This document shows, piece after piece, positions 12,087 through 21,600 of a stretch of DNA of 23,125 nucleotides. Position numbers and translations under genes: made by a program. Position 1 is the stretch's first letter. The number at the start of each line of letters is the position of its first letter. The stretch is from the IMG/VR virus record IMGVR_UViG_3300029309_000360, positions 1 to 23,125 of that record; one strand, written 5' to 3'. The notes beneath the pieces were generated by a model, which saw only the letters and a program-made list of their open reading frames with translations, searched no databases and had not been told where the DNA came from. Origin of the DNA: a virus.

Positions 12087-14802
12087 TAAGCAGATCAAAG
12101 GATCTGAAGGCCTTGCTAAGAAGATTAACAAGGGCGCAGAGAAAATGGTCTTTGACATCTTGCAGTCCACACAGTATTCTACACCTATTCCTTCTACCGT
12201 ACGTGAGTTGGCTACCAATGGTGCCGACGCTCAGCGTGAGAAAGAGATAGCTATAGAGATACTAAGTGGTAAAGCAAAGGCTGAAGACTACTATATTGAA
12301 CGCCACGGCGAACAGTATGATGATAGTAACTTTGATATAAGTTACTATGACTTGGATCACCTAGACACAGAGAACAATGATGTACTAATTACATACACAG
12401 AGAATGAAGGAACAGGATACTGCGATGTAGTTACTATACATGATTACGGTGTTGGTATTGGTGCACGTCGTTTGGAAGGTGTGCTTGAACTTGGTTATTC
12501 AACTAAGCGTAACACGGCTGAGAACTTTGGTGCATTTGGTCTTGGTGCTAAGGTTGCATTGTCAACTGGTGTAGACTTTTATACTATAGAAACTGTGCAC
12601 AATGGTAAGAGATTCAAGATGAACTGTTACAATTACAAGACAGACTTTATTATACCAGCATTTAACCCAGAGGCCGGTCAGCCTAATCCGCATGTTGTAC
12701 TTAGCGATGGAACGAAAGTGCACTATGTATCTACTGATGCAAAGAATCAGACTATAGTATCGTTTGGTGTGAAGAAACATAACAGACGTGACTATCGTGA
12801 TGCGGTTGAAGAACAGCTGATGTATATGCCTAGTATTAAGTTCAAGCGTATTGCAGAGGATGGCTATGAAAGGAAAGAGAATATTCACCCAACAATTATG
12901 CATAACTCTGATAACTTGATTATCTCTGATACATATATGTTTAGCAGACCGCACATTGTGTTGACTAAGGATGTAGGTGCACCAACTGGTGTTAACTATG
13001 GCTTTGTTGACTTCCGTGAGTTGGAAATGCAGCAGATGTGGGGACCTATTGCTTTCAAATGTCCTGCAAGACAGGTAATCAATGACCCAGAAACTGGTGA
13101 AGAGATTGTATTGCAAGATGGTGTAGATGTTACGCCGTCACGTGAGAAGGTGATATGGAATGAGAATACTAAAGCTTACATCAAGTCTGTTATTATGGCA
13201 GCTGCTGATGAAGCTAGCGAGATTGTACAAGAAGAGCTTAAGCAAACAGACTTTGTGTCTTGGTTGCTAGCTTGTAAGCAAGTCTTGACTAAAGCTGACA
13301 GCGGTAGTGTACTTGGTAGACTATCTAATATCATTGATCAGGAACAACTCAAGCCTAAGTTTGGCCCAGACCCTAGACTTAAGAATGAATCTGTAAAAGC
13401 TTTGTTCAGAGGTATGAAGGTTGAGGTTGTAAGTAAGAGTAGAGACTACAACAGTGGTGATGATACTATTGAAAGAGTTGCTATTGAGAACTACAGCCAG
13501 TTGAGAGAGAATAATATCTTTATCATGGGCGAAGAGAATCATAGCAAGTACAAAGATATGTATCTTATACACAAGTGTGATGGTCCTATTATTTGTATCA
13601 AGCCTATAGAGGACTGGGAACCTAGCACTCTTGTTAGTGCAGAGTCTATCAAGGCAAACAAGAAAGCACTTGCTAAACGTTTTAGAGTTCTTCAGCTAAT
13701 TACTGAATCTACTCACAGTCGTAACTACGATGACGTGGAGGTAGATGAAGAGTGGCTAGAAGAGTACAAGGATGAGATTACTAAGGCTAAAGAGATTGCG
13801 CAGTTCGAGAACATCACGCCAGCTGAACGTCGTAAGATAGAAGAGCGTATGGTTGCATACACTTTTAGATACAACGATAAACATTGGCATAGTTCAGGCA
13901 GTGACAATCGCTATATCAGAGACAAGATTGAACCAAAGGTAAAAGATCTTATGAAGACTCAGCGTACTACTTACTATGGTACTGCAGCTGATGACGATAA
14001 ACTGATGGTGGCTTGCGGTATTATACATCCTTTTGCTCCTAAGGTACATCAAGTATACAAAGATATACTTAGATGGCAAACTGGAGATGATGACAGAATG
14101 TTTTTCTTTGATACACCAGCTGTTAGGTTTGGTAATAGTCGACACGTAATACCAACAACTGAAACTAAAAAAGATGGTACGGTATATCACAATACTAACT
14201 TTGATTGGGATACGCCGCAGATTATCAGAGTCTCACAAAGCAATGTTAGACACATTAGTATGAACCCTAATGTTAAACACATTGATGAATTCTTTTTACA
14301 ACTAACACCTAATGGAGGATACACTATGGATGAATACGCAATAAAGTGGTACACTGCGGATAAAATGAAAGGTATCACAGATAAGACATATTTATATTGT
14401 CTTAAGGACATTAACCCAGACTTGTTTGAAAAGTATGAGGCTGTATACAATGCAGCTGATGTAGATCTAAAAGTAAGTCAATGGATGAAAGATACTGATA
14501 TATTTCCTATGGTCGAGAAGATTGTGGAAATGCATAACTTCTGCAAAGATAACGATGACGCCGCTGCTATACAGCAAAAGAGTCGTGAGCTCTTTGTTAT
14601 AGATATACCAGAAGCTGTTGCTCAAGATCAAGAGCTGATAGACAAGTTTGATGAACTTGAAGAATGGTCTGAAGGTGTGCATACACTATTGAATTCTATT
14701 GAGTATATAGCATATAGTCCTAATAGTGATGAAGATTTAGATCAAGATCTTATCAAAGAAATCAAGGTTTACCTAGACGCCAAGGATAGGCTAAACTGGT
14801 GA
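12067..14802 (+). CDS. rIIA: rIIA-like protein, GHKL-type ATPase
   Basis: A 911-residue protein with an N-terminal Bergerat (GHKL) ATP-binding fold: N-box RELATNGADA (N51), G1 box HDYGVGIG (D126) and G2 box FGAFGLGAKVAL (154-165), preceded by GYSTKR. The long C-terminal part is unassigned and rich in charged helices. It is the counterpart of T4 rIIA, a membrane-associated protein that, with rIIB, protects against host exclusion systems (lambda Rex in T4) and influences lysis. The rIIB-like gene follows 90 nt downstream, separated only by a hairpin. The length (T4 rIIA is about 725 aa) is greater than usual. The homology is clear in the ATPase region; the protective function here is inferred. 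Confidence 0.88.
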   Translation: MSIKTIDKQIKGSEGLAKKINKGAEKMVFDILQSTQYSTPIPSTVRELATNGADAQREKEIAIEILSGKAKAEDYYIERHGEQYDDSNFDISYYDLDHLDTENNDVLITYTENEGTGYCDVVTIHDYGVGIGARRLEGVLELGYSTKRNTAENFGAFGLGAKVALSTGVDFYTIETVHNGKRFKMNCYNYKTDFIIPAFNPEAGQPNPHVVLSDGTKVHYVSTDAKNQTIVSFGVKKHNRRDYRDAVEEQLMYMPSIKFKRIAEDGYERKENIHPTIMHNSDNLIISDTYMFSRPHIVLTKDVGAPTGVNYGFVDFRELEMQQMWGPIAFKCPARQVINDPETGEEIVLQDGVDVTPSREKVIWNENTKAYIKSVIMAAADEASEIVQEELKQTDFVSWLLACKQVLTKADSGSVLGRLSNIIDQEQLKPKFGPDPRLKNESVKALFRGMKVEVVSKSRDYNSGDDTIERVAIENYSQLRENNIFIMGEENHSKYKDMYLIHKCDGPIICIKPIEDWEPSTLVSAESIKANKKALAKRFRVLQLITESTHSRNYDDVEVDEEWLEEYKDEITKAKEIAQFENITPAERRKIEERMVAYTFRYNDKHWHSSGSDNRYIRDKIEPKVKDLMKTQRTTYYGTAADDDKLMVACGIIHPFAPKVHQVYKDILRWQTGDDDRMFFFDTPAVRFGNSRHVIPTTETKKDGTVYHNTNFDWDTPQIIRVSQSNVRHISMNPNVKHIDEFFLQLTPNGGYTMDEYAIKWYTADKMKGITDKTYLYCLKDINPDLFEKYEAVYNAADVDLKVSQWMKDTDIFPMVEKIVEMHNFCKDNDDAAAIQQKSRELFVIDIPEAVAQDQELIDKFDELEEWSEGVHTLLNSIEYIAYSPNSDEDLDQDLIKEIKVYLDAKDRLNW

Positions 14803-14814
14803 TAATCAACAAGT

Positions 14815-14838
14815 TACAGGGGTGAAATATCCCCTGTA
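14815..14838 (+). terminator. Hairpin between rIIA and rIIB
   Basis: A perfect 8-bp stem tacagggg (14815-14822)/cccctgta (14831-14838) has an 8-nt loop. The following bases (ttacttgtataa) contain no proper T-run, so this may be a leaky terminator or an RNA processing or stability element rather than a full stop. Confidence 0.6.
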
Positions 14839-14892
14839 TTACTTGTATAATAGAAAATTTTATATTAATTTTACAACTTAATTTATTAAATC

Positions 14893-16071
14893 ATGATTAC
14901 AATTAATGTTATTGAGAACCAAATATCTGGTTCGTACGGCGACATGCCGTTTAGTGTCAACTACTCCGAAGACACTTATAAAAAGATGATGGAGTTATCT
15001 GATAGACAAGAGTCTATTAAAACTATGGACGAGTACAATGCACTCATGGAAGAGTTTGCTAAGCTTACAGTCCAAGACTACAAAACTACTGTAGAAACTG
15101 AGTGTCCGTGGATTCATATCAACGAAGGCACCGGTGAGTTCTTCTTGAAGCACGAGGGTGTAGTATCTAGTATACCTATGCCACAAGCTTTGGTTGATCG
15201 TATCTTTGAATCACTTGACAAGGGTGTAGATTTTATGCCGCTTGTAAAGATGTGGATTAGATTCTTGCGTAATCCTGTTCTTCGTAAGAAGATGGATAGC
15301 TGTGACTGTGAGACAGGTGAGAAGTTTACTGAGAAGTTCTTTAACTTTGTAAACTTACAGTATGTACACCCTAAACTCAAAGAAGAGTTAATAGAAGTAC
15401 ACGGCTTGAGTGAAGAGGTTGCTGAGCGTAGAGCTACTATGTATCAGATGAAGATTACTCAAGAAGGTTTGCTTAATGGCTACAAAGTATCTGAAGAGAT
15501 TATGCATAAGTATGATACAGAGACTGGTGAAAGAGTAGATCGTTACAAGCGTACATTCAATCCTGATACAGGTGAGATTGAAGAAGGTGGATTGCCTGAG
15601 TTTGTAGAAGATAGATTGTTTCAGCCAGCTATTATGGGTAGTAGTGGTGATGCATTTTACTGTGAAGGCCCTAACGGATATGCTAACCCAGGACACTTTA
15701 TCAAAGTTGGTTGTACACACAGATTACCAGATTGGTCTTATGTGAATACAAATGACAATCAATCTTGTGTTAAAGGTTTACACTTCGGTGGTCTTAAGTA
15801 CATTGCATACTACAGCGGTGAGATTCACAACATCTTTGTTGATCCTATGCATGTTGGTGCAGTGCCTGACGATGAGACTGGTGCTATCAGATGTTTACAG
15901 TATTTTGTACATTCTTCGCTTGCAGGTGTAAATGGTAGTATCTATCATAGCTCTACATATGCAGCTAAGACTGATGCTGAGTGGGAAGAGATGCGCAAAG
16001 AGGCAGTTCAAGATTACTCAGATATTAAAGTAGATATTGATCAAGAGATTGCAGAGATAAACTCTCTGTAA
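14893..16071 (+). CDS. rIIB: rIIB-like protein
   Basis: A 392-residue soluble protein whose C-terminal half carries the rIIB signature: a Cys-containing strand leading to GLHFGGLKYIAYY (295-307), then IFVDPMHVGAVP (314-325) and a following strand AIRCLQYFVH. T4 rIIB has an equivalent GLHVxxLxY...VDPxxVVAVP region. The N-terminal 110 residues (strand-rich, then helices) and the middle are less conserved. It presumably acts with the rIIA-like ATPase encoded upstream against host exclusion or in timing lysis. The ATG follows taattttacaacttaatttattaaatc, the longest A/T leader here. A strong terminator closes the gene at 16091-16121. Confidence 0.88.
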   Translation: MITINVIENQISGSYGDMPFSVNYSEDTYKKMMELSDRQESIKTMDEYNALMEEFAKLTVQDYKTTVETECPWIHINEGTGEFFLKHEGVVSSIPMPQALVDRIFESLDKGVDFMPLVKMWIRFLRNPVLRKKMDSCDCETGEKFTEKFFNFVNLQYVHPKLKEELIEVHGLSEEVAERRATMYQMKITQEGLLNGYKVSEEIMHKYDTETGERVDRYKRTFNPDTGEIEEGGLPEFVEDRLFQPAIMGSSGDAFYCEGPNGYANPGHFIKVGCTHRLPDWSYVNTNDNQSCVKGLHFGGLKYIAYYSGEIHNIFVDPMHVGAVPDDETGAIRCLQYFVHSSLAGVNGSIYHSSTYAAKTDAEWEEMRKEAVQDYSDIKVDIDQEIAEINSL

Positions 16072-16090
16072 TGTTTGTTTATTCATGATT

Positions 16091-16121
16091 ACTAATGGGG
16101 GACTTCGGTCCCCTTATTAGT
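16091..16121 (+). terminator. Strong hairpin with UUCG tetraloop after rIIB
   Basis: ggggac (16098-16103)/gtcccc (16108-16113) closes an exceptionally stable ttcg tetraloop. The stem extends through actaat (16091-16096)/attagt (16116-16121). The downstream T content is modest, but the hairpin is by far the most stable in this region. Confidence 0.8.
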
Positions 16122-16143
16122 CTAACCTATTAAATTCTTAAAT

Positions 16144-16884
16144 ATGAAAACAGCATTAATAGATGCAGATAGCCTCCTGTATTTTGAGATGGGTAAAGAT
16201 ACCCTAGAAGAGGCAATAGAAGGATTAAACAATAGAATACAAGAGATAATCATACAAACTGAAAGTGATAACTATATTGGATTTCTAACAAGAGGTAAAT
16301 GTTTTAGATATAATATAGCAAAAAGTAAGCCATATAAACATAATAGAAAGTACGGAAGTAAGCCACCTATATACTATGCGCTTGACGCGTACATACAACA
16401 AGAACCTTGGAACTTTAGATCTTTTGCAGGTCTAGAGGCTGATGATCTTGTAGGTATGGCACGACACAGACTAGATGATAATTGTGTTATTTGTAGTCCC
16501 GATAAGGATGTACTACAACAACTTCCAGGTAAACATTATAACTATCAAAAAGGAGAGTTTTATGAAACAACAGATGACCAAGCTCGTGACTTTTTATGGA
16601 AGCAGGTTCTTATGGGCGATAGCACTGATGGTATCCCTGGTATTCCTGGATTGGGCCCTAAAACAGCTGATGCAATTATTGATAATATGCCCAGCGTATT
16701 GTCACACCATCAAGTTGTATTGTCTCAATATCTAGCAAAGTTTAGATTAGATGAAGGTATATCTAGATTTTATGAAACCTTTAAACTTGTGCGCATGCAT
16801 ACTGATATAGAGATTGCAAAACTAGATGTTGGTGATGTACCAGATGACCTATTTATTCCAACTGAGTTTGAGTTAGCGGTATGA
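16144..16884 (+). CDS. 5'-3' exonuclease / flap endonuclease (FEN family)
   Basis: A 246-residue FEN/PIN nuclease. Acidic metal ligands appear in the expected order: IDAD (D7, D9), GLEADDL (E98, D100, D101), SPDKD (D120, D122) and MGDSTDGIPG (D159, D162). The helix-hairpin-helix (H3TH) DNA-binding segment is IPGLGPKTAD (167-176). Basic residues at 60-70 (SKPYKHNRKYG) lie where the helical arch would thread the flap. It is equivalent to T5 D15 or T4 RNase H. It supplies the primer-removal and flap-cutting activity that the polymerase at 3145 lacks. It begins a four-gene run joined by ATGA overlaps or abutting ends. Confidence 0.95.
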   Translation: MKTALIDADSLLYFEMGKDTLEEAIEGLNNRIQEIIIQTESDNYIGFLTRGKCFRYNIAKSKPYKHNRKYGSKPPIYYALDAYIQQEPWNFRSFAGLEADDLVGMARHRLDDNCVICSPDKDVLQQLPGKHYNYQKGEFYETTDDQARDFLWKQVLMGDSTDGIPGIPGLGPKTADAIIDNMPSVLSHHQVVLSQYLAKFRLDEGISRFYETFKLVRMHTDIEIAKLDVGDVPDDLFIPTEFELAV

Positions 16885-17396
16885 AAGGTCTAGATAAAAA
16901 TATAGTTAGTAGGAAGAATAAGTCTTCTGTGTTTCTCATGCCTATGCTTGGAGGGACGCAGAAGCTTTTCTTTTATAACTCCTTGTTCATAGATTGTTAT
17001 TGTTACAAGGAAGGATATGGTGAGTGTATAATTCTTAAGTATATAGATTCAGAAGATGCATTGTTTGAAAAGTTTAAAACAGCTGTTCAAAAATTTAGAA
17101 TGTATCTTAGTACATTTTATGATGAAGATGAAGTATACTTTATGTTTGATATTCCTAGTGTATTTATAAGTGATTATAATTTATTTAGGAAAGGCAAGTA
17201 TTCAAAGTTTTCTTTACAGTTAAAAGATAATATACTTAAGTTTCATACAGAAAATTATGACTACAGAGCATATGTATCAGAAGTTTTATATAAATCTGAA
17301 GACAGAAAAGAAGATATAGAAGACTTCTTAGATACAGTTTTACCTGCAGACTCTGAACTAGAATCAGTACCTAATTTAAAAAAAGAATCAATATGA
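16881..17396 (+). CDS. Hypothetical protein (171 aa)
   Basis: A 171-residue protein, aromatic-rich (many Phe and Tyr) and acidic towards the C-terminus (KSEDRKEDIEDFLDTVLPADSE). I recognise no family. It is joined on both sides by ATGA overlaps, to the FEN exonuclease upstream and to uracil-DNA glycosylase downstream, which argues that it is real and co-expressed with these DNA-processing enzymes. Its first half alternates strand-like segments (VFLMPML, KLFFYNSLFI, ECIILKY), consistent with an alpha/beta or beta-rich fold. A repair- or replication-accessory role is only an inference from position. Confidence 0.7.
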   Translation: MKGLDKNIVSRKNKSSVFLMPMLGGTQKLFFYNSLFIDCYCYKEGYGECIILKYIDSEDALFEKFKTAVQKFRMYLSTFYDEDEVYFMFDIPSVFISDYNLFRKGKYSKFSLQLKDNILKFHTENYDYRAYVSEVLYKSEDRKEDIEDFLDTVLPADSELESVPNLKKESI

Positions 17397-18109
17397 GTGG
17401 AATACAAAAACAAGTGGGGGATTGGTATCCTTTACTTGAACCTATAGTTACCTCTGATAAGTTTAAACCTATAGCTTCTGAGATAAAAAGATGTAAACAA
17501 ACATTTACTAAAATTTATCCTGAGACTACAAAAACTTTCAGAGCGTTTAAATTATGCCAGCTGGCGGACACACGAGTAGTAATACTTGGACAAGATCCAT
17601 ATCATGATGGTAGTGCTACTGGACTTGCATTTGCAAACAGCAGCAAAGGTAGTAAGGTAAGTCCTAGCCTAGGATGGATAGTTAAAGCATTAGAATATGA
17701 GTATAATACTGTATGTGTAGACTTTGACTACGATTTAGTGAGCTGGGCTTCGCAAGGCGTGTTATTACTTAATACAGCCTTGACTGTTGTGAAGGGGTAT
17801 GCCGCATCTCACACAGAATTGTGGAGACCATTTACTGAGGAATTAATTACAAGTCTTTCTCTTCACAAAAATAATATTATATTTGTATTGTGGGGTAAAA
17901 AAGCACAAGAGTATGCCAGATTTATCAAAGGAGACAATAAAATTATTACTGCGCCGCACCCTGCTGCGGATGCTTATACTGGGGGCCGTGCTGGCTTTCA
18001 TACTGCTGGCAGTTTTAGTACAGTTAATAGTTTTCTTGATGATCCAATTACATGGAATACATATTGTGGTGAGCCCATACCTAGAGAAATTAATGAAGCA
18101 CCTTTTTAA
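17393..18109 (+). CDS. ung: Uracil-DNA glycosylase, family 1
   Basis: A 238-residue family 1 Ung. The catalytic-water motif is VVILGQDPYHDG (62-72, D68). The uracil-recognition strand is GVLLLNTALTV (122-132), and W144 in the following helix lies in TELWRPFTEELI. The buried strand is IIFVLWGKKAQ. The Leu-loop/His motif is APHPAADAY (187-195), where the typical HPSP is HPAA. Ung removes uracil left by misincorporated dUMP or cytosine deamination. In a phage this protects newly replicated DNA and acts with the polymerase and exonuclease encoded nearby. The HPA variant should still have the catalytic His (H189). It overlaps its upstream neighbour by ATGA; the next gene abuts without a gap. Confidence 0.95.
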   Translation: MSGIQKQVGDWYPLLEPIVTSDKFKPIASEIKRCKQTFTKIYPETTKTFRAFKLCQLADTRVVILGQDPYHDGSATGLAFANSSKGSKVSPSLGWIVKALEYEYNTVCVDFDYDLVSWASQGVLLLNTALTVVKGYAASHTELWRPFTEELITSLSLHKNNIIFVLWGKKAQEYARFIKGDNKIITAPHPAADAYTGGRAGFHTAGSFSTVNSFLDDPITWNTYCGEPIPREINEAPF

Positions 18110-18583
18110 ATGAAACAATTAGCAAGAATAATAAAAGACTGTGGCCACCGTGGAAAGGTCGGCCACATTTATGAAGTAGTAGAAAAAAATCCAAGAGATG
18201 GATTTAGACTAGTGATGCCGGGTGAAACTACATTTACATTTTGGTATCCAGAAGACTGTGTTGAAGAAGTAGGACCAGGTTCTTGTACAATTCCTGATTG
18301 GAAAGTCCCTGAGAATGCAGATTTCGCATGGCACCTGGACAAAGTTACGGAATCCATCACTCAGCTGTTGAAGGAAAAGAACAATGCGTATGGAAATACA
18401 GCTTTAAGTCCACTTGGCATCTTTAGTAAGCTTGGAGCGGCGGAAGCCATCAAAGCAAGGATAGATGATAAGTTAGCAAGGATAGCTAACAGAGGATTGA
18501 ACGATGATACTGAAGATACAGCTAGAGATTTGGTTGGATACTTATTACTATTGCTCATGGCAATTGAAAGAAAGGGGGAGTAA
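18110..18583 (+). CDS. Nmad1/DUF1599-like protein with SH3-like N-terminus (157 aa)
   Basis: A 157-residue protein with two parts. Residues 1-58 form a beta-rich, SH3-like segment (KQLARIIKDCGHRGKVGHIYEV to TFTFWYPEDCVEEV). Residues about 72-155 form a helical domain with EKNNAYGNTALSPLGIF (89-105) and an acidic, Arg/Lys-containing helix RIDDKLARI (117-125), then DTEDTARDLVGYLLLL (135-148). This helical pattern resembles phage Nmad1/DUF1599 proteins, a family linked by gene neighbourhood to modified nucleotides. A MazG-like nucleotide-binding relationship is an alternative. It abuts the Ung gene, so a nucleotide-pool or base-modification role is reasonable. The Nmad1 match is a judgement from memory and needs a profile search. 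Confidence 0.6.
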   Translation: MKQLARIIKDCGHRGKVGHIYEVVEKNPRDGFRLVMPGETTFTFWYPEDCVEEVGPGSCTIPDWKVPENADFAWHLDKVTESITQLLKEKNNAYGNTALSPLGIFSKLGAAEAIKARIDDKLARIANRGLNDDTEDTARDLVGYLLLLLMAIERKGE

Positions 18584-18595
18584 CACCCCCCTTTT
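18571..18595. terminator. Bidirectional terminator between convergent transcripts
   Basis: Stem aaaggggg (18571-18578)/cccccttt (18587-18594). Read rightwards it ends in ttttc; read leftwards it is followed by ctttcttt. The TAA of the plus-strand gene lies in the loop, and the minus-strand giant gene ends at 18612. Confidence 0.8.
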
Positions 18596-18611
18596 CTCCC
18601 CTCGTGCAAAC

Positions 18612-21600
18612 TTACTTCATCAAGCCATACGAATCAAGTTCATACTTGACAGATAAGAATGGCATATTCTTGACAAATTGTTTTTGACCTTTTAGGTCTC
18701 CTTTAGTATTTCTATCATTAGTTAGACCTGCAGCAAAGAACATTATACTAGAATCAAATACATTGTTTATGTGCGTGATAGATGCGAATGGATTCTTAAT
18801 AGTTCTAAATATCTCAACCGGGTTGAATCCTTGTAGCATATCATTTCTTAGATAGTTTAATCTTATAGCTAGTCTATCATCTTCAAAGTCTTCTTCATCA
18901 TACATACCCTGAACTAGTAGTGTACCTAACATATACATTATACCTCTAGCCATTACACCAGCTGCGCCAGCTTTCTCACGCTCGCTTAGATTATTGAAAG
19001 CTTCTTTTAGATTAGTTACATCTTTTAGCAGGCTTAGTATTATTCTAGCTCTACCCATATGTTGTGAGGCATGCCACTCCATAACGTTAGCTTCAACTGT
19101 ATCTTCAATAGTTATAGGGTTACCTTGAGCGTCAACTGTTTTTCTTTTTATTACTACACTATCTTTAATCATATTACCATCTTTAGTACTGTTTTTAAAG
19201 TATCCTAAAAATGTATCATTCTGTTTAGATTGTCCTTCTTGAATAAGTAGTGCAGGTAAATACTTTTTAAACTGTAAGAAGAACTGTCCTATAGCATGGG
19301 CCTCCATGGCAGACTTCTCGTCTGATCTGTATGCACCATGTATAGTTGTAGAAACTTTTAGCATTTTGTTTAGTTCTTCAGATGTTAGTTCCCCAACTGC
19401 AACAGATTCTCCAGTTGGTAATTTTTTTACTCCCCTTATATTCGCTTTACCCTTTTTAGTTTCCATAAACGTACCATCAGTATTATAGTTATCGTATAAG
19501 CTGGTACCATCTTGCATTTTTATTCTACGCATTTGAGCTGCTAGCAAAGCTAAGTGGCCGTGCTCCTCGTGTATAGCGTGAAACTTAAATAGCATATCAA
19601 ATCTAGAGTTAGGATTTTTCAATGCAACTAGGTCAGAGTTATCTGTAGCATAGTCATAGTTATCAGGTAGATACTGGTATCGGTCTGCAATATTATATAG
19701 TTTATTATTCTTCTTGTTAAATGTTAGTATATCTTTGTAGTACTTAGCTACTTCTGCATAAGCAAAACCTAAATCACTTAGAGTAAAGTCTATTGAGTCT
19801 CTGTCAACCCCAAGTCTTTTAGCTATACTACCACCTAGTGCTCTGGAAGTATTGAATGCTAATACAATAGCACCGTTAAATGTACCTGCTATGGGTTTTA
19901 ACCACATTGATTTACCCGTGGTAAAGTTCTTAAGTCCTAGTAGCATTTTATAAAAACTAAATGTCATAGTTTCTTTGCCTCGTATGCCTGATGCTCCTTT
20001 CTTATAAAAAGGATTAGCTACTGTATATTTCTTTTTACTAAATCCTGCTGAATCTATGTCTTGCTCACGTAAAACATTTAGTACTATTTGATTATCTAAA
20101 AACTTATATAGTCCCTCATACTTTTTCTTTTCTCTACCTTTAGTTATAGCTTGTTTATTTGCATAGTAAGATGTTAAAGCATCACCGGCCATTACTACAG
20201 AATCCATATGAAGCTTTTCTTTCATGTTAGCAAAAAACTTATTATGCATTTGCTCTAAATTAAAAGTATGCTCCTGCGTATTAATGTTGAAGTGGCTTCC
20301 TAATCCTTTTACTCTTACTTGTCTCATCTCATTACCCTCTAACGTTCTGCCAGAGAACTCTTCTTCAAAGAAGAATGTAAGTTGTTTAGTAAAGAACTGT
20401 TTAAATCTAGTAAAAACACCTTTTGTTAATCTATCTAATCCTCTATAGTCTTCTAGGTATTCGTTGTTTTCTTTTTGGAACCTAGGTAAGAATCTTTTAT
20501 CCAACTGTCCTTGATTAGTAACACCCTCTAGATTATCTCTAAACTGCAGAGCTTGGAAGTATGATATGTCTTCACCTCTCATATTAGTATATGCAGTACG
20601 GTTCATTGTCTTATTGAATGATGCTTCCCAAGTATTATCTAAATAATCTAGAAGATCGTATTGTGCTTTTGACAGCTTACCCGCTTGGTATTCTGCAGTA
20701 TACTCTTCTCTACTTTTCTTATAGTATCCTGGAACATATCCTTCATCATCTTTAAATGTATATGCAAAACTATATAAATCTCTATAGTCAAACTTAGACC
20801 TTAATCCAAGTGTTCCTTTAGTCACAACTTGGTTCAATGGATTCTTCTTATCATACTCATCTTTTACAGCTTTGAATAGTTTCTGTGACTTTTGTTTTTC
20901 AGAAAATATATCATCCTTAACTTTTTGTGACTGCTGTTGGTACATAGCAGTAAAGGCTTGTATCTTTTTATTATCTATATTCCACATAGAAGACACTAGT
21001 CTTTTCAAGCTTCCTATCTCTTCATCCTGAGTTATAACTTGTTTATCCTGACTTCTAAATTCTAGTACAGTTTTAGTTACAAGATCTAATTCTCTACGTA
21101 ACTCATTCTCATGTGCATTATCTCTGAACTGACCATTCTCTAACTTAAATGTAAGATCTGTTAAGTGTCGCTCTAGGTGTGCAAGTTTATCTTTTGAATC
21201 TAACTCTAGTCCAGCTACAGGATCAAGTATTCTTTCAGATGGTATAAAAGTTTTAACATTAAATAGTCCTCTTTCATTTAACTTTCTATATGTATCTTTA
21301 TCCTCAGATTTATAGTATGCTTCTAGTACACGTAGTATGTTAGATAGATCTATGTCCTTTGGTAGTTTACCTTGGTTAAACTTATCAAGGTGATGTACTA
21401 TGATTTTATTAAATACTGCATCAGGCTGATGTTCTTTTACCATCATAGCTCTCAGCACTAACTCTATCTCAGCGGCGGTTTGTCTATTATTAGGTATGTC
21501 TACATTAGATGATGCAGCCCACTTAAGTATTCTATTAGTATTTTTTAAGAAACCTTTACCGGTCTTCCAGTCTACCATAACCAAAGAGCCGTCTTGTTTT

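Noticed and set aside
12562-13116. 184-codon minus-strand frame inside rIIA
   Set aside because: It is antisense to the conserved ATPase region of rIIA, and its product looks like a codon-bias shadow.
344-18583. Stop-codon reassignment (TAG to Gln) known in some crAss-like phages
   Set aside because: Several genes end in TAG at natural positions (526, 1008, 2402, 6902), and no conserved gene is interrupted by TAG.
1-18611. DnaA-box cluster marking a phage origin
   Set aside because: By eye I found no exact TTATCCACA or complement in the plus-strand gene region; this needs a computed scan with mismatches over the whole genome.
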